A stretch of DNA of 64,000 nt. Origin: Prosapia bicincta (taxonomy: Eukaryota > Arthropoda > Insecta > Hemiptera > Cercopidae). Location: contig JBAIZL010000005.1 in the NCBI GenBank assembly GCA_036971475.1, forward strand, positions 163,232,886 to 163,296,885. The letters are read 5' to 3'. The notes under the pieces are model-generated. The model had not been told where the DNA came from. It saw nothing but the letters and a program-made list of their open reading frames with translations, and ran no database searches. Of the stretch, positions 21,763-34,102 are shown in pieces (the stretch's first letter is position 1; every line of letters begins with the position of its first letter). The translations under genes were made by a program, and so were the position numbers.

Positions 21763-22980
21763 ACGAGGCATGTTTTTAAAGTAAGTACCGTTTCTAAATT
21801 TCCCCGCCGCAGCTCTGCGGTCGGCGTTTAGCGCATGCGCGCAGTGTAGCTACATCTGTTGGGAAGCTACAGACGCCATTGTGACGCCGTTTGATCGAGT
21901 CTTAGTTTGTTTACGTGATTTTAAAATGCCGCAGACAATCGAGAATCCCGCCGACTGTGAAGTGCGTGGTGTGATTCGTTTTCTCTGTGCTAAAGGCTTA
22001 AAAGCAATTGACATTCAACGTGAAATCAGTGAAGTTTATTTTGAAAACATTATGAGTGAAGGAATGGTGCGGAAATGGGTTAGGGCCTTCAAAGATGGCC
22101 GCACAAACGTTCATGATGAGGAACGAAGTGGGCGACCTTCAGTCATTACCGATGATCTCATTCAAAAAGTGGACTGTAAAGTGAAAGAGAACAGACGGTT
22201 CACAATTTCGTCCTTAGCTGTAACATTTCCTGCTGTATGAAGAAGTGTTCTCTACGAAATTGTATCTGAACGTTTAAATTATCGGAAACTGTGTTCACGG
22301 TGGGTACCGAAAATGTTGACTGATAAGCACAAAACCAAACGATTGGGCAGTGCATTGAGCTTTCTCGAGCGTTACCGTAACGAGGGCGATGATTTTTTAA
22401 GCCATATCGTGGGTAGCCTACGTTACACCAGAATCAAAACAACAGTCAATGGAATGGCGGCATTCAACATCCCCTAGGAAAGTCAAATTCAAGCAAACAA
22501 TTTCTGCCCAGAAAATCATGTGCACTGTCTTTTGGGACAGAAAGGGTGTGTTGTTGGTCGATTTTCTGCCTCGCGGTGAAACGATCAATGCAGCCGCGTA
22601 CTTTGAAACTTTAAAAAAACTGCGCCGGGCAATCCAAAACAAAAGACGTGGCATGTTGAGTGCAGGCATCGTTTTGCTCCACGATAATGCTCGTCCACAT
22701 TCAGCAAATCTAACGCAAGAGCTCATCACTTCATTTGGCTGGGAACAATTGGATCATCCTCCATACAGTCCCGATCTAGCGCCTAGCGACTACCATTTGT
22801 TTCTACACTTGAAGACGCATTTAGCGGGGAAGCGTCATTCCAATGATGAAGAAGTAAAAACGTCTGTGCAGCAGTGATTGTCCAGTCTGGCGGCAAGCTT
22901 CTATGACGACGGCATACAAAAGCTGGTCCCAAGATACGACAAGTGCCTTAATAATAATGGAAATTATGTAGAGAAGTAGA
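21763..22980 (+). mobile_element. mariner-family DNA transposon, 3' end lost
   Basis: The left terminus begins ACGAGGCATGTTTTTAAAGT after TTAT, with a TA at the boundary, and leads through a GC-rich leader into the transposase. I could not find the inverse of this terminus after the stop codon at 22977, so the right inverted repeat seems lost. Downstream sequence from about 23030 is repeat R. Confidence 0.75.
21926..22977 (+). pseudogene. mariner transposase, D,D34D type, inactivated
   Basis: The natural start is MPQTIENPADCEVRG at 21926. The first part carries the helix-turn-helix region (LKAIDIQREI..EGMVRKWVRAF, then DEERSGRPS). A TGA at 22238 replaces an expected codon in FPAV*RSVLYEIV. 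About 11 bp are missing near 22406-22414 after FLSHIV, removing the stretch that carries the first catalytic Asp and shifting the frame. After that AYVTPESKQQSMEWRH continues. The second Asp (HDNARPH) and third Asp (YSPDLAPSDYHLF) remain, with 34 residues between them. A further TGA at 22876 precedes the normal C-terminus (SFYDDGIQKLVPRYDKC) and the TAG at 22975-22977. Repaired length would be ~350 aa, normal for mariner. It is inactive by three lesions. Confidence 0.9.
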
Positions 22981-23029
22981 GGAAAGAATGCTCTTTGAGG
23001 TAAATAAGTGCCTAAATATATGCCTAAAT

Positions 23030-26000
23030 AAATTGTGTTTCCTAGCTGACTGTCGTTAATATCCTATGCCGATTCTTCTCACTGTATTAGCATTACAATT
23101 TTTAATGATAAAAATAATAAATTGCTCTTTTGTCATTCTTCTCAATATTTTATGTCCACTTTAACTCTATATTTCCTAACTTGACCCTAAATAAATAAAA
23201 TTGCTTTCTTGATATGTAGATTCTTCGTAATATACAGTGCAGCCGGGTCATAAACATACAATATTACAGTGCTAAATACGGTTTTCCATTTCTCTGCCTA
23301 CTATTGACAAACTAGTAGGGGGTCTAATATAAAAAAAATATTTAGATTCTAAAGTATTGCAACCTGTCGCTTCCTCGTCCAATGTTGTCTGTCTAGTCTA
23401 GTGTTTTCAAAGAATACAATACGCTACGTCGCTTTCTAATCAACTATTGTCTAACTGCTTGCTGCACAAATATATTTTCGTACTAACCATTCTGAATTCG
23501 CTATGAAAATTTAAAAGGCTACATTAATATAACAACGTTTACTTGCGGATAAGCTTTCTATACCTTGATTTGAGAGTACAAACTGCAATCAGCATTAATC
23601 TACATCTTTTGTAAAACCACGATACTAAACACCCGGAAATATTTTACCCTTAGGGCAGCATGTATTATAGACCCACATACTGGTGTAATATGGCCGTAAC
23701 TGAAATGTTAGTAAATTTTAAAAGCTTGTATTCATGTAGTAATTATAATAACAATATTATTTTAAATATTAAAAAAAAAATTTACATTTTAAACATCTCC
23801 TGTAAAAGTTCTTTAATGTTTAAGTAATAATTACTTTATTCACTAAATTAGCTTTTTACCTAATGTTTACCTTTAAACTAAAGTCCTGTAGTGCATATAA
23901 CCCACTAAAGTAACCGTGATCCATGCCATGTCTATAAATAAAGTTCCACATGAATTTTAATTTGTTTAATTTGATCCAAATTTCATTGCATTGGATACAA
24001 ATTATATAGTAGGAAGCGATTTAAAGATATTGTTTAGTTAAATTAAGATATCTTATTTTTAATCCAAAAAACCCTATAAAAACCACATTTGTAGGAACCT
24101 CAAAATAGATTTTAATCTAAATAAAATAATTATACAATCGTTGTTTGAAGCAAAATACATTTTTAAAGTTGATTTTTGTCTGATAAGATCCTTCTATTCG
24201 TCTGCGATATTAGATAAGCCAGAATGAGAACTGTTGCAGTATTGTATGCAAAATAAGTAATCAGATATCTGTAATACAATCAAAACTCAAAACGCAAGAT
24301 AAGTTCCTGAAAAGACACAAGAAAGCATTTCCTAATTGAAAGCTCCCAGAGATGGCGTCTTGCAGAACCATGATGTAACTGCGTTTTACAAGTAGCTATT
24401 TAGTGCACTGGCGTTGCGGTAATTGCAAACGTGTTTTGTGTATCAAATAAGTAAATCTCTGTTATATCACTTAATGTGTTGAAATACATCCTAAAGGTAA
24501 CAAGAGATATCCCAAACAATTATATTTAAGCTTTCATTTGACCGGGTTGAAAACATGAGAGCAACGAAGACAAATATGCTCAACCTGAGACAGATTATTT
24601 GAAGTAATCAGGAAAAGTAGAGAAAAATGGCTCATTATAAAAAACGACTTTTCATCTCTGTATTAATAGCAATTTTTGCAGGTAACGGTTGAGAACGACT
24701 AATGTAATAATTTTCCAAGTCTTAATTTATAACAAGGAAATGACGATAAACCGAATTCCCTTTTGTTCTAATTTAGTTCCATTCATGTCCTCCAGCAGCA
24801 GTACGTTTCACTACAATGTGTTTATGCTTTTTAAATCAACTGATTAAAAGATAAATAGGTAACAATTCTACAGTCGAAAAAATAGCCATATTTTGTGTTG
24901 GTATTTTGGCCTATATGTTTGAAAATTAATCATATTATTGTACATTACAAATTTTACATTAAAAAGTCTTTATGGTGATCCATTTAATTTTAGTATGCAA
25001 TTAGGAGTTGAAAACCTTCTCAGCCTTGAGCAGCTAGTCACTTCTTCGCTACATCCTACAGGACTTGCCAGCAATTTCCTTTTTTTATTTTTAACATATT
25101 GTTTGTATTCCATTTAAACCAGGTCGTTAATTTGATCCCTGCAAGAATTACGTGATAACAAAATATTTGATTTTGTTATTGGTTTAGTTGTTTCTTTCAT
25201 TTAGCCCAGTGAGAGGAGGGTTTGTTAGTGCCTACCCTCAATGGTTTTAGTAGTGTATGACTTCATTGACACTGGTTGCAGGTAGGATATTGGATCCGAG
25301 TTCTAAGTGTTAGTCTTGTAACTAAGACAATTTAAATTGGATTGACGAATAATAAAAAAGGCGTTTTATGCTGGGAGGATGTCCTTGTTTAAACCTAATG
25401 GGGAAACTTTGTATAAAATGTGAGTGTTTCACTGTAGTAGTTAAACTTGTAAACTATTCTAACTTGCTCAAGATTATTTAAAAGGTAAACTATCTCATTA
25501 TAAGAATGGATTAGGGCTAAAGTTTGGGAAGCTGTAAAGAAGGGGGATGTTGGTGGTGAGGGAGGAAATTGTTGGTTGTAAAACAATTTTTACGTGTATT
25601 GTAAACCTCAGAAAGCTATTGAGAAGAGTTGGGCAGTGGTTAAATAAGATACTAAAACTTACTGTTAGTCACTTACCAGAAAATAATATCACTGGATGTC
25701 TCCAGAGCAAAAAAAGATTGGGTGTTATTCGTTATGCATAGATATTTATCATTTGTTGAATAAATTTAAATGATATGAAATATTTTTCAACGATTTGTAT
25801 TATACAAAAATATTGATTATAGAATTGGTTTAATTTGTATTTAAATAATCATAAAACTCAATATAATAATTATATAGTATGTAATCTATTTTTAGATTAT
25901 TCGATTTAGTTTAATATGTTCTTAAAATATAGGCGAGACAATATCTAATAGATTAGATAACATACCATGAAATAAATTCTATAATAAATGTTTCTTATAA

Positions 26001-27745
26001 TAATACGTTTTTTTAGTTACCAATAGTTGTAAGAATTTTCAATACACAAATTTCAAAGTAGTAATAAAATTCGCGTTTCACTTTATTTTATTACTGCTAA
26101 ATTAAAAGAGTTATAATAAAATTCAAAATGATAACTAAATACAAAAATATTCTTATGGCAAACATGTACAGTATATTGCTTAGGATTAAAATTAAAGCTA
26201 TTCAGTTAAAACACACAGTTTACATCGAATGTTCTAATTACTTCAAACTAACGATCATAGTGAATTTCAAGTGCAGTAACACTAAAACTATTTCAGGTTA
26301 CATAATTAGATTTAAATAGACAGTAACGTCCAACATTAAAATTCCCAACATTAGAATGCGTTCCCATTATTGCATTGTTGTAAGTAAAATCAAATCCACA
26401 GTTTACTCACAAAGGTTTAGAAGAATGACGTCACAAATGGCAGAAGTGTACAATAAAACACTGCAAGTAAGTTTCGTATAGTCCTGCGAGAGTTGTGAAC
26501 CTAGATATTATCGTCCTTTACGGAGACAATTCTGAGTAGGTCTTAGTTTAAGGAAAGCTTTATGTGTGAATACAGAGTGTCTTATTTAAGGTAAAGATAT
26601 GGGGTTACTATGTGTCATTACTCATGCAGAAATATCTTCTTTCTGTAGTTCCTGACCGTTTCGTATGTTATCCATTTATAAGACATTATTACTTTATGTA
26701 AAACTGAGCGGAGTGGGGGAGTGTTAGTCATGCCAAACTACCGTATTAACAATATTAAGTATAATATTGTCCACACTCCAGCCTCTCTTCATCCAGCAAC
26801 TTATTTTTGTATTGTCTAGGTCTCTCCCAGGTAATTATATTTCCCAGGTACTTTGGTTTTTGATTTTACAGAACATACCGCTTCTGTCTTTTTTCCTTTC
26901 TTCTGAGCACTTCAGTATTACAAATATGTCCAATCCATTAGAACCTCAGTCAAAATCTCGAAAGATGTCAACATGTTAGTATGTTGGCTTCCGTCCCGCA
27001 TTGATGAGGACCGATGACACATAGGTACGTAGGGGTTGGACCTTTGTGCTTTTGATATATCGTGGCTTTTGAACCAATGTTTCACCTGATGAAAGCTGGC
27101 CTTGACATTTTTAATCCGATCCTTATTTCTTAAGAGTGTTCCAAAAATTCTACATTGCTCATTTACTGTAGTACAAATATTTTAAAACGTTATTGATAAG
27201 TATTCAAATTGTTTAATAAACACCTGAGCATGACTGTTGCCGCTATTCTGAGATAGTGTAATAATATCATAGGTGAAGAAGACCACAATAAAAACTTCCA
27301 TAATTACATTAGGAAACATTTAAAGTCATAACACATATAGAGGTTATTACGGCTTTATTTGTATACAGTTGGAGGATTTATGCTAAAATGTAAGGGTACT
27401 CTACTGCTTTTAATCTTACGTCAAGTAAACGTATCTAAGAGCGGAAATTCCATAACACACCTTCGTTAGTTTGAGAACTGGAGAATTATTGATGGATAGT
27501 GAGTTCAGCCATTTTCTTCGTTCATAACTGGTTACAGGTATCCAATATGAAGCTATTGGCAGTAAAAAGAACTTGGACCCCCCCCCCCTAGAATCACGGG
27601 ACTAATGACTATAGTGGGCGGACAGCAATAATTTTACCCAGAAACCATCATATACTCTTATGTATTGCGATTTAACATTCACAAACTAATTAATTCGCAA
27701 ATACAAATGGCATCTTGTACAGATCGCAATTAGTCCATCCGTGTC
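23030..27745 (+). repeat. Repeat R, copy R-A (long copy, ~4.7 kb)
   Basis: Collinear with R-B (32400 onward): TGTGTTTCCTAGC / CTATGCCGATTCTTC at the left, AGTGCAGCCGGGTCATAAAC, the middle CTGATAA block, GAAAACCTTCTCA, AGGTTTAGAAGAATGACGTC and, at the right, CTATTCTGAGATAGTGTAAT and CTTGTACAGATCGCAATT. The Jockey-like RT replaces the expected continuation from about 27745. No conserved long frame exists across copies. Its nature is unknown: a large non-autonomous element or a segmental duplication. Confidence 0.75.
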
Positions 27746-29115
27746 ACCCGAACCCCATTCCTTCAATTAAGTCCATCTCACTGGTCAGCGATACGCTTCT
27801 GCGGCAGAGAAGAATGTAGAGCATAGCACGGATAGCTTTACCCTTGGTAAGGACTGAGTAAGCTTCAGAGGGAAAGGACAGGCGCTTATCTAGGACGACG
27901 CCAAGCTATTTAACTGAAGACCTCCAGGTTATGGACCTACAGTTAAGAAGGATGACTCCTGTTTGCTGTCGTAGCTTTCTGGTGAAGCAGATGGCTTCTG
28001 ATTTTTCAGTATCGACCTCCGTTCTCCACTTCCGAAGCCACATTAACAAGGAGTTCAGTTGTGTCTGGATGGTTTTTGTGGTTTTTGGTATGCTCCAGGA
28101 GCTTGACATGAACATGGTGTCATAGAGGAAAAGGGAGACGATTGGAAGGATGGGAATATCGTTGGTGTAGAGGAGATAGAGGAGGAACCCTGCGGAACAT
28201 CCGCAAGGGATAGGACGGAAGGTGGAGAGGCAATGTCCGACAGAAACTGTGAAGTTTCTGACAGACAGGTAGGAGCGGAGAAAGAAGACAGTGTGTTTAG
28301 GTATTGGACTGTTGGCCAATTTGTAGTGGAGACCAGGATTGCAGACTCGGTCAAAGGCCTTGCTGACATCAATGAAGACTGCTGTTGTGGATTGCTTTTT
28401 GTTGAACGCGTCCACTACCATGTTCGTCACTCGTAGTAGTTGTTGTGTGGTGGAATCCGAATTGCTCCGGGCGAATGTCATTATCTAGGATAGGAAAGAT
28501 GCGGGCGAAGAGAACGCGTTCATAAGATTTTGGATAAGGTGGATAGGAGGGAGATCGGTCGGTAATTTTCAGGGAGGTTTACGAGGTTTTGGAAGGACGA
28601 CTTTTGCCGATTTCCAGTAGGCGGGGAAGTGATGTAGGCGGGTGGGGGAGTTGAAGATGTCTACGTGAGGATGTGAAGCGGATTTTCAAGGGGAGTGGAT
28701 TTGGCGTTGTCTAAACCTGGAGCTTTTTTGGGTCGTAGTTTTTTGATTTCTCCATGGTCTGGCTGAAGTATTCCCAGAAGTTACTTGGGTTGTCAAGAAA
28801 GGCAGTGAACGCGTCATCGCCGATAACATGTTGAGGCGAGAACCGTGCTTCCAGAGAGTCAGAAAAAAACCTCGGTTTTGTCTGTGTCAGAGAACACTAG
28901 GCCTGAGGTGTCTTGGAGTGGGTGACTGCGTCAAGGATCTGACGGGTGGCTCTCCACACTGAGCTGTCCGTGATATCCAAGGAATCTAAATAGGTCGACT
29001 AAGACTCAGTGGCGTGACTTTCCAGTAGTTCTTTCACAAGGAGGATCTGGCAGTTGAGTCGACGTTTGGCCGCCAGAGATCTCGTGTTTTGCCATGAGCG
29101 CCACAGACTGCGTTT
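27740..29115 (-). pseudogene. Jockey-like reverse transcriptase fragment, degenerate
   Basis: On the minus strand the order is KKAPGLDN (block 0, near 28730), a region like IRPEQFGF (near 28470), FIDVSKAFDRV (block A), then PIPCGCSAGFLLYLLY where IPQGS.LSP would be expected, FLYDTMF where F/Y-ADD is expected, SSWSIPKTTKTIQTQLNSL, WLRKWRTEVDTEKSEA and, after a stop, LGVVLDKRLSF near 27890. Several stops and shifts break the frame, and the catalytic Asp pair is mutated to Tyr-Asp, so the enzyme is dead. Endonuclease and ORF1 are absent. It sits at the right edge of copy R-A. Confidence 0.85.
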
Positions 29116-32100
29116 CTTCGCGATTTCGACCAATATATGATTTGGAAGAGAAGATCTATTGGGAGTCGACTGTACATTGCGTAAGATAAATTGCGGTCAA
29201 CAGCAATATATCTGCAAAAACCTGGAGCTAATTTTAAGCCTTGCCCTTTACATTCTATAACAGGAATTGTCTTTGCTTTCATTAGAATAGAGCTCCAACT
29301 ACAGGTGGAAATAATGAAGAGCCTGTAATTTACACTTCCTCTCGACCCTTGGGAATACATTATTGCATCTAAACATAATGTAATTCTTTAAAGTTAGGAG
29401 TTTACCGCCAATACTTTCAGCCAGTTAACCTTTATTATTCCAAAATGCACCTGACCAACACAATGAACACTGATCCTGTATGAGGGATATTACATGGGAA
29501 ATTGGCTCCACTGAAATGTTGGCAGTAACATGTTGATTAAACAAGTTATCAGTTTGCTCCGAATAAACCAATTTTCCCAATAAGAGATTACGTTTGTACG
29601 AGATGTTAAATTGCAATTATATAGTAAAACCACGTCATATTCAATTTTGAAGTATTGCTGTTAGGATATCGATTATATACGAGCGTGCTTGTTTAATCAC
29701 CGGGTAAAAATAATCAGTATATTTATAAAAGTTGCAACTTATTGTATAGTTTTCACATAAAGTTAATAGCACTGTGTCGGCTATATTTATGGGTAAATCC
29801 TAAATTCATTCTAAGGACGTAGAACTCTTACGCTATTAATTATAATATATATATATATATATATATAAATATAAAATACGTTTTTTTGTTTAATAATTTA
29901 AAACAACATAGGTTATTCAAATACAAGAATATTTATTAATTTATATCCAAAACTTCTAGTTACATTCTCCCTTTTTTTGTAGCGTGTTTCTCCTGGACAC
30001 TTCCATTTTTGGATTAAATGATATAATTTTGTTTCCCTTAGGTGGTATGTTGGTTTCTTTTATATTTTCCGTTGGTTTTATACTTTGCAGAACTAAGTAA
30101 TTTTCATATCTAATATCTTCCCTTTTACATTTTTTCAAGTCAATCATTACGTTTTGTCTAATTCTGCCGCTTTAATTTTCTTGGCTAACCCTCAAAAACT
30201 CATGAGAATTAGTAGTCTACTTCTCTAACTCAAGCGAAGCAATATTTCATTGTTTCATGTTTCATTTTTGGTTAAAACTAAATAATTTATCTTCTGTTGC
30301 GTTTTTGTTCTTTTATATAGTTGTCTTAGTAATTATTAACAAATAGTTTTAACTTTTATACATAAACATTATTATATAACAATATCTTAAAAAATATATA
30401 TGATTGGATTGTTTATAATATTCCATTTCAAGGATTGGCAATTGCTATTTTTTAGTTTTCTTGTGTTTCGAAATTCCCAATAAATATCAAGATTTCTCGC
30501 TCACCACTTAAGTTTGGGTCCTTGCATATGCCTAGTTTTCATTTTCGAAGATTTGTGACTAAGGCTTTTTTAAAAGCAGAATCTATTTTAACAATATAAA
30601 TAACCTGTCAACATTAATGACAACCAGTTAATTCTAACGCCAAACTATTAGCAATAAAAATAGCCTCTCAACAATTACACTTCTGATAACGTCTGTGTGT
30701 TAATAATGAAAACACAATAATAGTAACGCAAGCAAGATCAATTACTTTTAAAAATAATGAACTTGTTTATCTTTAGCTACATCCAGTTAATATTAAGATT
30801 TGGGTATACCAATAACAATTTACAGAATTACAATAACATCGCACGGATTGCGAGTTGCTATTTTTTCGTTTTCCAGTTTTTTTTATGTGATTCAGAATTC
30901 TCCTCCATTATCTAGCGCTCTCACCCATCAGTTACATTTTAGTTCATACATGTGCCTAGTCTTCATATTCGGTAGCCTGTATCCAAAGTAAATGCTTCTC
31001 AAAGAAAAATCTTTTTTGGCAATGAAATTGGAAACTTGAAGTCGAAAAGATCCACAGGACAATGGCCGAATTAAGTGACGAATTTAAGTGTGAACTTCTG
31101 CGCAGTAAATGTTTTCAAGATTTAGCATTACTCGAGTTTAGAAGTGGTGCGTCTCAGTTGTGTGAAAAATAAAGAACAGCCGTAAGAAAAGCATTACCAA
31201 GAAAAAAAATTGGTCGTCGTAGAAGTAGATGAGTGAAAGGAAAATACTGGTAGTTTAATAATACGCCGACAGAATCGCTGTCTCACTGATGATAGCAGTT
31301 AATTTATTTTCAAATCATCTCGCATTAAGAGAAATATTTTAAAGAAGTAAATTGAATAAAATTTACAGAAAGATTTACTGACATCAAGGTCACGTGTCCT
31401 GCTTGCAATAAAATAAACTGGTAGCCTCCAGGCTACGTCTTACTCTACCAGTTGTAAAAAGTGGGTCGACTACAGTTTATAGATGTTGCAATTAATTTAC
31501 AGTGACCCACTCATTCTCAAGTCAAGTTTTATTTTGCTGAACATAGTGTTCACTTTATTTACCTGTGGATGATCACATCTGTTCATCCCTTAATGGGGAC
31601 GCTTCATCAGATGATTAATAAAGATAATTTAATAACGAACACACACTCACAAATCAATAATACTTTTCTCATACGTCATTCAATGAAAGTCTTTATTAAA
31701 CACACTTGTTCTAACTATACTTAAATAAAATATATTTTTAAAACTAGTTTATAATAATTTGTATGACTGATGATAATTTTGCACTGATACGTCTATGAGT
31801 AAATAAATTATTGTTATGAGTTAGTGATATATTTGAGTTAGAATATATTATTTAATATATGTGCTCACATGTTAGGCATAGATTTTAATTCATGTAGAAA
31901 TGCATACATTGATCAAGATTTTGTATTTCGTATTGATGTTATCAAACAAAAATGTTTGTGAACGTTTGGTATGGTATTTTCTAAAGTATAATATGACAAT
32001 TTTATTTTTGACTTCTCGCTGTTTTTGTTCCTTTAAAGTAAGTTTCAATTTTAGTTACTCCCTACAACAACAGTTAGGTCTCTACATTCTTTGACAGTAG

Positions 32101-32399
32101 TAAGTAGGCTCGGATGTTTAAGTAAGTAGGCTCGCTAAGTGGTCTAAGACTTAGTTTTAAAAACATTTAAATTTGAAACATTAGTTTAAATACAATAAAT
32201 TTTAAAATTAAAACATATATACACTCAATTTTCTTTTATGGTAATTTTAAAAAAATTATTCTATTAGCAATTAAACAATTATTACAATAGATCATAGTTA
32301 ATTATTTGAACTAAGTAAAAACTACTGGCTTACTTGTTACCGTGCTTCGAAACTCAATATTTAAAATATTACTAACTATAATATGACTAACTTAATTGT
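29116..32399. other. AT-rich spacer; two weakly similar ~150-bp blocks
   Basis: Blocks at 30430-30580 and 30838-30985 share GCTATTTTTT.GTTTTC, CACCCA/CACCAC and CATATGCCTAGT / CATGTGCCTAGT, and are probably an old tandem duplication. A (TA)n lies at about 29846-29868. A 36-codon frame from 31062 (MAELSDEFKCELLRSKCFQD..) is open, but I cannot assign it. No gene is supported. Confidence 0.45.
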
Positions 32400-33100
32400 G
32401 TTTTTCCTGGCCAACGTGTCCTTAATAAGCTATGCCGATTCCTCTAACTCTTTTATCATTATTATATTTTAATGATAAAAGTAAACTGCTCTTTTTTCAT
32501 GCTTCTCAATATCTTATGACCACTCAAGTTCTCTATTTAATAACTTGACCCTAAATAAATAAAATTGCCTTCCTGGTATGTATGTTCTAAAGACGCTATG
32601 TAGATTCTTCATAATATATAGTGCAGCCGGGTCATAAACGTACAATATTACTCTGAAAAATGTCTTTAATACGGTCAACTATTTCTCTGCTTACCATTAA
32701 CAAAGTGGTATCATAAAAATATATTTTAGATTCCAAAGTATTCAATACGATCGGACGGACGTTGCCCCGTCCGTTATTAAAATAAGTTTTCTTCTTCAAA
32801 GTGTACAATACGCTATGTCGATTTCTAATCACCTTTTGTCTAACTGCTTGCTTGCACAAATATATTTTCATATCAAACATTCTGAATACGCTATGATGAT
32901 TTAACTGTTCCACCTGTCTATTGAGCACATTTATATAACAACCTGAAATCTATACCTACGGATAAGATATTTATGCCCTGTTTGAAAGTGCACAATGAAA
33001 TTAGCATTAATGAACATCCTTTTAAAACCACTACACTAAACCTCCGGCAATATTTTACCCTTAGAGGCATGCAATCTGGACCCATCTACACTAGTCTTAA

Positions 33101-34102
33101 CACGTTCACTGCGGCCGTCTACGATTGGAGACAGTTAACATTTTATTCCCATATCTACCTGAACGTTGTACAAGAGACGTAGTTGAGTGTTGCAGCGTCA
33201 AGATGACGTATATCGGATGTTTATTTTAGTTTGGTTAATATTACCCGCCATTTTTGTGTCAGTAGTGTTAGTGAGAATTTAGTGCATGTCCGTGGCTATG
33301 AGTGACATGGTTTGCAACCTTGAAAGTATCCCTGAGACTTTTAAGGACTGTTTATTTAATACCAATGATGCAGTAGAGTGTACAAGGGACCCTACAAGTG
33401 AAGCTTCTGAGTATGCTGAGTCTGAGGCAAGCGACGACGACCGCCATGACAATTACCTGGATTCAGCTACAGAGGAAGTAGATTACGATTTGGAAGAAGA
33501 AATAGATAATCCTCAATGGACACCTAGTACATTAGGCTTTGGCAACTTTCTGTTTACAAAGGAAAATAAATTTATCGTTCCATTCACGGGAGAAAATCGA
33601 CCCTATGATGACATATTTTTGAAGAATATCGTGAAAGCTACTAATATTTATGCATGGAGTGTGTTTGATAAACAAAATATCACGCTATTGTCAAGAATAA
33701 ATAACTGGAAGGAGTTGACATTGCTTAAACTGAAAACATTCACAGGCCTACTGATTTATACGGGATCGCAAAAATTTGTATATAATTTTTATTTAATATT
33801 TTAGAAGCTAATTTGCAGTTTTTAGTTCTCGAAATATTGTTTGTTTACTACTTATTACAGTTAAAAATGTGAATCACATGCATAACATAAAAAATAAAAT
33901 ACTGATTATCATGCAACAGCGCAAATTGCTGCCGTCTCCGATCGGAGATAAAATGGCGGCATAGTATTTCTTCCATTTTTAGGTTCAGAATTAATTGTTT
34001 TTGTAATATTCTTTAACTTCTAAAGCAAAACTATCAGAATAAATTTTAAAAAAATTCAGCACTTTATAAACTTTACGCTAGAGGTTTTTCGCAGCCAACG
34101 TG
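33101..34102 (+). mobile_element. Non-autonomous piggyBac-like element (~1.0 kb)
   Basis: TTAA at 33097-33100 precedes CACGTTCACTGCG. The right end, read inward, is CACGTTGGCTGCG, matching 11 of 13. The right TTAA is degraded (TTTG follows). Comparison with R-A (GGTGTAATATGG..GTAACTGAA at ~23680) shows this ~1-kb block is absent there, giving an approximate empty site. Near both ends is a palindrome of the form GTCTCCGATCGGAGA(C/T) (33116 and 33936). Confidence 0.7.
33286..33804 (+). pseudogene. piggyBac transposase N-terminal remnant (172 aa)
   Basis: The product has an acidic N-terminus (EASEYAESEASDDDRHDN, DYDLEEEID) followed by the start of a piggyBac/PGBD-type transposase domain: PFTGENRPYDDIFLKNIV, TNIYAW, WKELTLLKLKTFTGLLIYTG. 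The frame ends in SQKFVYNFYLIF and a stop just where the catalytic core should begin, so all three catalytic Asp residues are absent. Family members are usually ~550-600 aa. I choose the ATG at 33286; a second at 33298 is equally possible. Internal deletion inside otherwise recognisable termini makes it non-autonomous. Domestication is not supported by anything visible. Confidence 0.7.

Noticed and set aside
26767..26979. 70-codon + strand frame in R-A, with a relative in R-B (38552-38755)
   Set aside because: The two frames do not align as the same protein frame; stops and indels differ, so there is no coding constraint.
31062..31172. 36-codon frame MAELSDEFKCELLRSKC..
   Set aside because: No similarity recognised, no splice context, too short to support.
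32632..32928. 98-codon minus-strand frame
   Set aside because: It lies in repeat R and is not open in the matching part of R-A or R-0.
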